From assembly GCA_017501125.1 (NCBI GenBank), contig JAFVXN010000196.1, positions 1 to 27,658 on the forward strand: a stretch of DNA of 27,658 nt. The letters run 5' to 3'. Each line of letters starts with the position of its first letter. Position 1 is the first letter of the stretch. Shown here piece after piece: positions 24,763 through 27,658 of this stretch. The notes under the pieces were generated by a model. The model ran no database searches and was not told the origin of the DNA. It saw only the letters and a program-made list of their open reading frames with translations. Source of the DNA: Clostridia bacterium. Its GTDB lineage: Bacteria; Bacillota; Clostridia; Christensenellales; Borkfalkiaceae. Position numbers and translations under genes: made by a program.

Positions 24763-25214
24763 TACCGTTCGTCTTCGTCCAAAATTTTCGTCAGCGTCAC
24801 GCGGGTGCCTTTGCCTGGCTCGCTCTCCACCTGCATATCCGTCATAAACGTCTGCATAACGGTGAAACCCATGCCCGACCTCTCCTCTCCGTCTAAGGTC
24901 GTGTAAAAAGGGGAGATTGCCTGCGGCACGTCCTCTATCCCTTTCCCGTGATCGGTGATGACAATATGTATCCCCTTCCGCCCCTTCTCGTCGAAAATCT
25001 CCGCCTCTAAAAAAATCTTCTTCTTATCCTCGTCCGTCTCGTCTCGGTACGCGTGTACGATTGCGTTGGTCACCCCCTCACTGACCGCAGTCTTAATGTC
25101 CGACAGCGCGGACAGGGACGGGTTGAGTGGCAGGGCAAACGCCGCCACCGTACTACGCGCAAAACTTTCGTTGACGCTCTGCGCTAAAATCTCTAATTTC
25201 ATCGTATTTTTCAT
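24762..25214 (-). CDS. spoIIAB: Anti-sigma F factor / serine kinase SpoIIAB
   Basis: SpoIIAB binds and holds SigF, and inactivates SpoIIAA by phosphorylation. The GHKL ATPase boxes are clear: N-box EGVTNAIVHAY with N50, G1 box DHGKGI with D88, and G2 box ERSGMGFTVM. The length, 150 residues, is normal. It lies 13 bp after spoIIAA; AAGGGG lies 7 bases before the chosen ATG. An internal ATG four codons later is possible but has a poorer ribosome site. Confidence 0.96.
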   Translation of the reverse strand: MKNTMKLEILAQSVNESFARSTVAAFALPLNPSLSALSDIKTAVSEGVTNAIVHAYRDETDEDKKKIFLEAEIFDEKGRKGIHIVITDHGKGIEDVPQAISPFYTTLDGEERSGMGFTVMQTFMTDMQVESEPGKGTRVTLTKILDEDER

Positions 25215-25227
25215 CGTCTATCCCCTT

Positions 25228-25536
25228 TTATACCTTTGGAATAATGGCGTATATGCCGCCTATCAATAATATCTTATCAGTCGCACGATTGGGGTTCGCT
25301 ATGTACACGGGTAGCCCAAATCGACGAAACGCCTTGTACCTGCCTATTAAAAATCCTATCCCCGTCGAATCCATAAACGCTACCTTTGACAAATCTATCA
25401 CAGCCTTGTTGATACGGGTATACTTTAACACGGCGGAATCGATATAACGACGGGCGTCGGCGGCAGTATGCTCGTCCAACTCCCCGTCTAAAAAAATATA
25501 CAACACGCCTCCTCTTTCCTGCAATGAAACTTGCAT
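25228..25536 (-). CDS. spoIIAA: Anti-sigma F antagonist SpoIIAA
   Basis: SpoIIAA is a small STAS-domain protein which, when unphosphorylated, pulls SpoIIAB off SigF. The phosphorylated serine should be S57 in AFMDSTGIGFLIGRY, matching S58 of B. subtilis. The N-terminal GELDEHTAADARRYID is typical. The protein has 102 residues, slightly short but complete. It is first of the operon; AAGGGGG precedes the ATG by 6 bases. A SpoIIE-type phosphatase would be expected elsewhere in the genome. Confidence 0.94.
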   Translation of the reverse strand: MQVSLQERGGVLYIFLDGELDEHTAADARRYIDSAVLKYTRINKAVIDLSKVAFMDSTGIGFLIGRYKAFRRFGLPVYIANPNRATDKILLIGGIYAIIPKV

Positions 25537-25564
25537 ATTTTACCCCCTTGTTTGCGTTATATTC

Positions 25565-25598
25565 ATTATAAGGGCGACGGGAGAAAAAATCCTGTCGA
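25565..25598 (-). promoter_or_regulatory. Probable Spo0A-dependent promoter of the spoIIA operon
   Basis: On the minus strand TCGACA (25593-25598, 5 of 6 to the -35 consensus) is followed by 22 bp and a perfect TATAAT (25565-25570). The 22-bp spacer is too long for unaided sigma-A but is the known layout of Spo0A-activated sigma-A promoters such as spoIIG, and a 0A box overlaps the -35. The predicted start, about 25558, leaves a 22-base leader with a good ribosome binding site. Confidence 0.6.
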
Positions 25599-25599
25599 A
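25593..25599 (+). promoter_or_regulatory. 0A box (Spo0A~P site), perfect TGTCGAA
   Basis: TGTCGAA on the plus strand (TTCGACA toward spoIIAA) matches the 0A-box consensus at all seven positions and overlaps the proposed -35. Seven bases can occur by chance, but the location ahead of a sporulation operon is what gives it weight. Confidence 0.7.
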
Positions 25600-25622
25600 A
25601 GACGAAGAAAAAAGAAAGCCTT

Positions 25623-25629
25623 CGTCGAA
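25623..25629 (+). promoter_or_regulatory. Second candidate 0A box, CGTCGAA
   Basis: This site matches the 0A box at 6 of 7 positions, in the same orientation and exactly 30 bp (about three helical turns) from the perfect box. It partly overlaps a 7-bp inverted repeat (GACGAAG 25601-25607, CTTCGTC 25620-25626). Confidence 0.5.
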
Positions 25630-25659
25630 AAATTTTTCCAACGAAAGGCAAAAAAACAC

Positions 25660-25686
25660 TTGACTTTTTATCTAAAATGGTATACT
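25660..25686 (+). promoter_or_regulatory. Promoter of the tRNA genes
   Basis: TTGACT (25660-25665) and TATACT (25681-25686) are each 5 of 6 to consensus, with a short 15-bp spacer; TACTAT two bases later would give 17 bp. The transcript would start about 40 bases before the first tRNA. The bases 25693-25732 form the precursor leader and show no gene. Confidence 0.6.
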
Positions 25687-25732
25687 ATATACAAGCGTTG
25701 TGCTGTGGCGACCTTTTCGCCGAAGGCAGTTT

Positions 25733-25808
25733 GGGCCTTTAGCTCAGCGGTTAGAGCTACCGGCTCATAACCGGTTGGTCCGCGGTTCGAATCCGTGAAG
25801 GCCCACCA
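25733..25808 (+). tRNA. tRNA-Ile2 (anticodon CAT, lysidine type), CCA encoded
   Basis: This is a 76-base cloverleaf with acceptor GGGCCTT/AAGGCCC, D-arm GCTC/GAGC, anticodon stem ACCGG/CCGGT with loop CTCATAA, T-arm CGCGG/CCGTG with TTCGAAT, and ACCA. Anticodon CAT leaves Met, initiator Met or Ile2. A paired G1-C72 rules out initiator. The body resembles E. coli and B. subtilis tRNA-Ile2 (CTTTAGCTCAG, CTCATAACCG, TTGGTC), and it has C4-G69 and C5-G68, which are recognised by TilS. It should therefore read AUA after lysidine modification. Confidence 0.85.
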
Positions 25809-25850
25809 CAATTTCATCATACGGCGACATTTTTATAATGCCTATATCTT

Positions 25851-25927
25851 GGCCCAATAGCTCAGTTGGTTAGAGCGCCAGCCTGTCACGCTGGAGGTCG
25901 ACGGTTCGAGCCCGTTTTGGGTCGCCA
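25851..25927 (+). tRNA. tRNA-Asp (anticodon GTC), CCA encoded
   Basis: This is a 77-base cloverleaf: acceptor GGCCCAA with TTGGGTC (one G-T pair), D-arm GCTC/GAGC, anticodon stem GCCAG/CTGGC with loop CTGTCAC, T-arm GACGG/CCCGT with TTCGAGC, discriminator G and CCA. It lies 42 bp after tRNA-Ile2 and is probably co-transcribed. A TATAAT at 25834-25839 in the gap could be an extra promoter, but it has no good -35. Confidence 0.95.
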
Positions 25928-25933
25928 AAGCAA

Positions 25934-25965
25934 AAAAGAAGCAAACCACTCGGTTTGCTTCTTTT
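25934..25965 (+). terminator. Strong terminator after the tRNAs, probably bidirectional
   Basis: A 14-bp perfect stem (25934-25947 with 25952-25965) has loop ACTC and ends in TTTT on the plus strand and a T-run on the minus strand. It starts 6 bp after tRNA-Asp and also lies behind the convergent xre gene, so it can serve both. Confidence 0.92.
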
Positions 25966-25989
25966 CATTTTATATTTTATTTCGCGACG

Positions 25990-26196
25990 TTATTCTAACC
26001 CCAAAATATAATTGGCGTCTAAATCTAGTTCCTTACAAAGTTTTGCAAACGTGTCGAGTTTCGGCATTTTTTTCGTCGTGCGATACTGCGTCACCATCTC
26101 AGGCGATACCCCTATCCGTTTTGCAATCTCTACCGTCGTCAAGCCACAATTTTTCAGTTCTTCGTTCAGTCTTTGTTTGATGATTTCGTTTTCCAT
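25990..26196 (-). CDS. Small XRE-family transcriptional regulator
   Basis: This 68-residue DNA-binding protein is almost wholly a Cro/CI-type helix-turn-helix: residues 10-62 contain LKNCGLTTVEIAKRIGVSPEMVTQYRTTKKMPKLDTFAKLCKELDL as five helices, with the recognition helix at about SPEMVTQYRTTK. There is no extra sensory domain. It is transcribed away from the 238-residue gene, with AACTAA/TTAGTT repeats in the 96-bp gap, so it probably represses both itself and that gene. What signal releases it is not visible. The start ATG lies 8 bases after an A/T-rich stretch with no good Shine-Dalgarno sequence. Confidence 0.88.
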   Translation of the reverse strand: MENEIIKQRLNEELKNCGLTTVEIAKRIGVSPEMVTQYRTTKKMPKLDTFAKLCKELDLDANYILGLE

Positions 26197-26208
26197 ATTT
26201 ATATTTTA

Positions 26209-26221
26209 TAACTAATAGTTA
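26209..26221. promoter_or_regulatory. Operator 1 of the xre intergenic region
   Basis: TAACTA-A-TAGTTA is a perfect palindrome 13 bp from the xre start codon. It overlaps the likely -10 (TATAAA, 26204-26209) of the xre gene on the minus strand and shares AACTAA and GTTA with operator 2. Confidence 0.6.
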
Positions 26222-26230
26222 GAAAAATAC

Positions 26231-26260
26231 TTGACAACTAACTGTTGGTTAGTTTATAAT
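26231..26260 (+). promoter_or_regulatory. Sigma-A promoter of the 238-residue gene
   Basis: TTGACA (26231-26236) and TATAAT (26255-26260) are both perfect, separated by 18 bp. The predicted start is about 26267, and AGGAGG (26281-26286) lies 6 bases before the ATG. Expression should be strong when not repressed. Confidence 0.88.
26236..26254. promoter_or_regulatory. Operator 2, filling the spacer of the plus-strand promoter
   Basis: AACTAAC-N5-GTTAGTT is a perfect 7-bp inverted repeat placed between the -35 and -10 hexamers, so a bound repressor would block polymerase directly. It shares its half-site with operator 1, which is 27 bp away start to start. Confidence 0.7.
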
Positions 26261-26292
26261 GTATTTACAAATTTTTTTACAGGAGGTCCTTT

Positions 26293-27009
26293 ATGGGATT
26301 AATTAGACTTTACAAAGCATATACCGGCAAGTTTAGCGACTATTCCGGTTCCTTCAAGTGCAACAAACCCTTACAACCCACCTTGGAATACGTAAGAAAG
26401 CACCTGACCAAAACGTTGAGCGTCTACCACACCAAACTCAAGATTTACGAAGACGTAGACTATCGCACCTGGCATCACATCGTCAAGCACACCGACGACA
26501 AGGCCAACATCATCGAAGAAATGGAATTCAGCGTTATGCATTTTAACGGAGTCGTATATCAAATCGACGTGAAAGTGCATTCTGCCTGCCCCGACAAAGT
26601 CTTTGCGGAATTCAAAAAAGCACTCGACAAGAACGTAAAAGACAGCCCGACAGCCGTCTCCGCACCTGCCGTAGCACCCGCGCCCCAAGAGGATTATTCC
26701 CAAAAGACCATTCCCGAACTCGTCACGCTCCTCAGCAAAGCCGTAAAGAACTTCGGCGCGAACATCACGAAGGAGAACTTCCTGCAAGTGAAGAATATCA
26801 AAACCGCCCTGGAAGATAAGGTCGAAGACAGCACGTCCCCCGCTAAGGCTAAATATCTGAGTCACCTCTCCAAAATGGATTTGTTTATCAGCACCCTTTC
26901 GACGCAATACGCGAACCCTGCTATGGCGAGAAGCGTACCTACCGTTGCCGGCACCTACGTCTCTCAAATGAAGGCGGAAATCGCGGAAATGCAAGCCCTC
27001 GAAGGCTAA
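26293..27009 (+). CDS. Uncharacterised 238-residue protein under XRE control
   Basis: I do not recognise this family. It starts MGLIRLYKAYTGKFSDYSG. Residues 1-115 form a compact mixed domain rich in His, Lys and Tyr, with KLKIYEDVDYRTWHHIVKH and MEFSVMHFNGVVYQIDVKVH. A Pro/Ala linker follows (SPTAVSAPAVAPAPQED, about 118-134). Residues 135-238 are a helical domain (IPELVTLLSKAVKNF, FLQVKNIKTALEDKVEDS). There is no signal peptide or membrane helix, so it is probably cytoplasmic. It has perfect promoter boxes, a perfect Shine-Dalgarno sequence and its own terminator, so it is a single-gene unit that can be strongly expressed. The divergent XRE regulator and shared operators suggest a two-gene module. 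A toxin-antitoxin pair is not favoured: the protein is large and not co-operonic with the regulator. Confidence 0.85.
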   Translation: MGLIRLYKAYTGKFSDYSGSFKCNKPLQPTLEYVRKHLTKTLSVYHTKLKIYEDVDYRTWHHIVKHTDDKANIIEEMEFSVMHFNGVVYQIDVKVHSACPDKVFAEFKKALDKNVKDSPTAVSAPAVAPAPQEDYSQKTIPELVTLLSKAVKNFGANITKENFLQVKNIKTALEDKVEDSTSPAKAKYLSHLSKMDLFISTLSTQYANPAMARSVPTVAGTYVSQMKAEIAEMQALEG

Positions 27010-27046
27010 TCCCTTCGTCAAAAAAACAACTAAGCACCCTTCTATT

Positions 27047-27074
27047 GAGCCGCCCTATTGGGACGGCTCTTTTT
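27047..27074 (+). terminator. Terminator of the 238-residue gene
   Basis: GAGCCG-CCC pairs with GGG-A-CGGCTC around a TATT loop, with one bulged A, and five T follow. It begins 38 bp after the stop codon. Between here and the next promoter (27075-27117) the sequence is T-rich with no feature. Confidence 0.88.
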
Positions 27075-27117
27075 CAATATTTTTTTTGATTTTTTTTCAT
27101 ATACTTTTTTCAAATCC

Positions 27118-27146
27118 TTGACTTTTACGCAAAATATTTCTATAAT
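27118..27146 (+). promoter_or_regulatory. Sigma-A promoter of the CofE-like gene
   Basis: TTGACT (27118-27123), a 17-bp spacer and a perfect TATAAT (27141-27146). The start is predicted near 27153. AAGGAG (27172-27177) lies 9 bases before the ATG. Confidence 0.85.
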
Positions 27147-27186
27147 ATTACTTGTTCAAAAATTTTAACTCAAGGAGAGTATTTTT

Positions 27187-27658
27187 ATGAGTCGTATGAT
27201 TGGTACGGTTTCGCGCGGACTTCGTGCTCCTATTATCCGTAGCGGCGACAACTTAGTAGGCATCGTCACAGATTGCATTATGGACGCTGTGGCAGAGGGC
27301 GATTTCGTCGTTAAAAACCGCGACGTCGTCGCTATGACGGAGGCTATCGTAGCACGTGCACAAGGCAACTACGCGTCCGTCGACAATATCGCAAAAGACG
27401 TCAACGCAAAACTCGGCGGCGGCACCGTGGGCGTTATCTTCCCCATCCTTAGCCGAAACCGATTCGCCATCTGTCTTAGAGGGATTGCAAAAGCCGTCAA
27501 AAAAGTCGTGTTGATGCTCTCCTACCCCTCCGACGAAGTGGGCAACCACCTCGTATCCATCGATCAATTGGACGAAAAAGACGTCAACCCTTACAAAGAT
27601 GTCCTTTCCTTAGATAAGTATCGTGAATTATTCGGCTATCAAGTGCACCGCTTTACGG
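27187..27658 (+). CDS. Coenzyme F420-0:L-glutamate ligase (CofE)-like protein, 5' part only
   Basis: The first 157 codons of a longer gene are present. The sequence starts MSRMIGTVSRGLRAPIIRSGD and has DFVVKNRDVVAMTEAIVARAQGNYA, GGGTVGVIFPILSRNRFAICLRGIA and LSYPSDEVGNHLVS. From family knowledge this matches the F420_ligase (CofE-like) proteins common in Clostridia, which are roughly 400 residues long. In methanogens and actinobacteria CofE adds glutamate to F420-0, but most Clostridia are not known to make F420, so the real substrate here is unknown. It has its own promoter and stands alone within what can be seen. Confidence 0.8.
   Translation, partial: MSRMIGTVSRGLRAPIIRSGDNLVGIVTDCIMDAVAEGDFVVKNRDVVAMTEAIVARAQGNYASVDNIAKDVNAKLGGGTVGVIFPILSRNRFAICLRGIAKAVKKVVLMLSYPSDEVGNHLVSIDQLDEKDVNPYKDVLSLDKYRELFGYQVHRFT

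Noticed and set aside
25561..25593. Sigma-H promoter for spoIIA (AGGATTT with GAAT)
   Set aside because: Both parts occur, but about 19 bp lie between them; sigma-H promoters need about 11-12 bp.
25733..25808. Initiator tRNA-fMet
   Set aside because: Initiators lack a 1-72 pair; here G1-C72 is paired and the body resembles tRNA-Ile2.
26371..27021. 216-residue minus-strand frame opposite the 238-residue gene
   Set aside because: The plus frame has a perfect promoter, Shine-Dalgarno sequence and terminator; the minus frame has none.
1..27658. CRISPR array, insertion sequence, prophage or integron
   Set aside because: No regularly spaced direct repeats, transposase, integrase or terminal inverted repeats were found; the genes are core functions throughout.

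Overview
This window looks like chromosomal core sequence from a spore-forming anaerobic Clostridia-type Firmicute (Bacillota). The evidence is a complete spoIIAA-spoIIAB-sigF operon, a nine-gene V/A-type ATPase operon in the Enterococcus ntp order, the mfd/prsA-like gene pairing, AGGAGG-type ribosome binding sites and near-consensus sigma-A promoters with 17-bp spacers. An uncultured gut Clostridia lineage is plausible, but I cannot fix the family by eye. Nearly everything up to 25.5 kb is on the minus strand. No phage, insertion sequence, CRISPR array or defence island is visible, and coding density is high: the longest gene-free stretch is about 200 bp.

Layout. (1) 1-5865, minus: amino-acid biosynthesis. 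One promoter precedes cysK-cysE-proB-proA-proC (cysteine, then proline). serC follows behind its own promoter and is cut by the window edge. proC carries one in-frame TAG at codon 204 but is otherwise intact to a natural stop. (2) 5928-14498, minus: V-type ATPase operon (ntpF-I-K-E-C-G-A-B-D) between a promoter overlapped by a 23-bp palindrome and a hairpin terminator. The K-subunit residues predict Na+ coupling. (3) 14521-22001, minus: prs-pth-mfd behind one promoter with a structured leader, then a 734-residue parvulin-type lipoprotein foldase with its own promoter and terminator. (4) 22054-23993, minus: CPBP membrane protease-rlmH-tadA, from a promoter that predicts a leaderless mRNA. (5) 24000-25630, minus: spoIIA operon, whose upstream region has a perfect 0A box placed like a Spo0A-activated sigma-A promoter. 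(6) 25660-25965, plus: tRNA-Ile2(CAT) and tRNA-Asp(GTC), then a strong terminator. (7) 25990-27074: a small XRE repressor, divergent from an unknown 238-residue protein, with repeated AACTAA/TTAGTT operators between them. (8) 27118-end, plus: the start of an F420-0:glutamate ligase (CofE)-like gene.

SerC lies on the route to serine, CysE acetylates serine and CysK turns O-acetylserine into cysteine; ProB/A/C make proline from glutamate. Prs supplies PRPP, Pth recycles peptidyl-tRNA, Mfd couples repair to transcription, and RlmH and TadA modify ribosomal and transfer RNA. The least explained parts are the XRE/238-aa module, the V-ATPase operator, the prs leader and the amber codon in proC.
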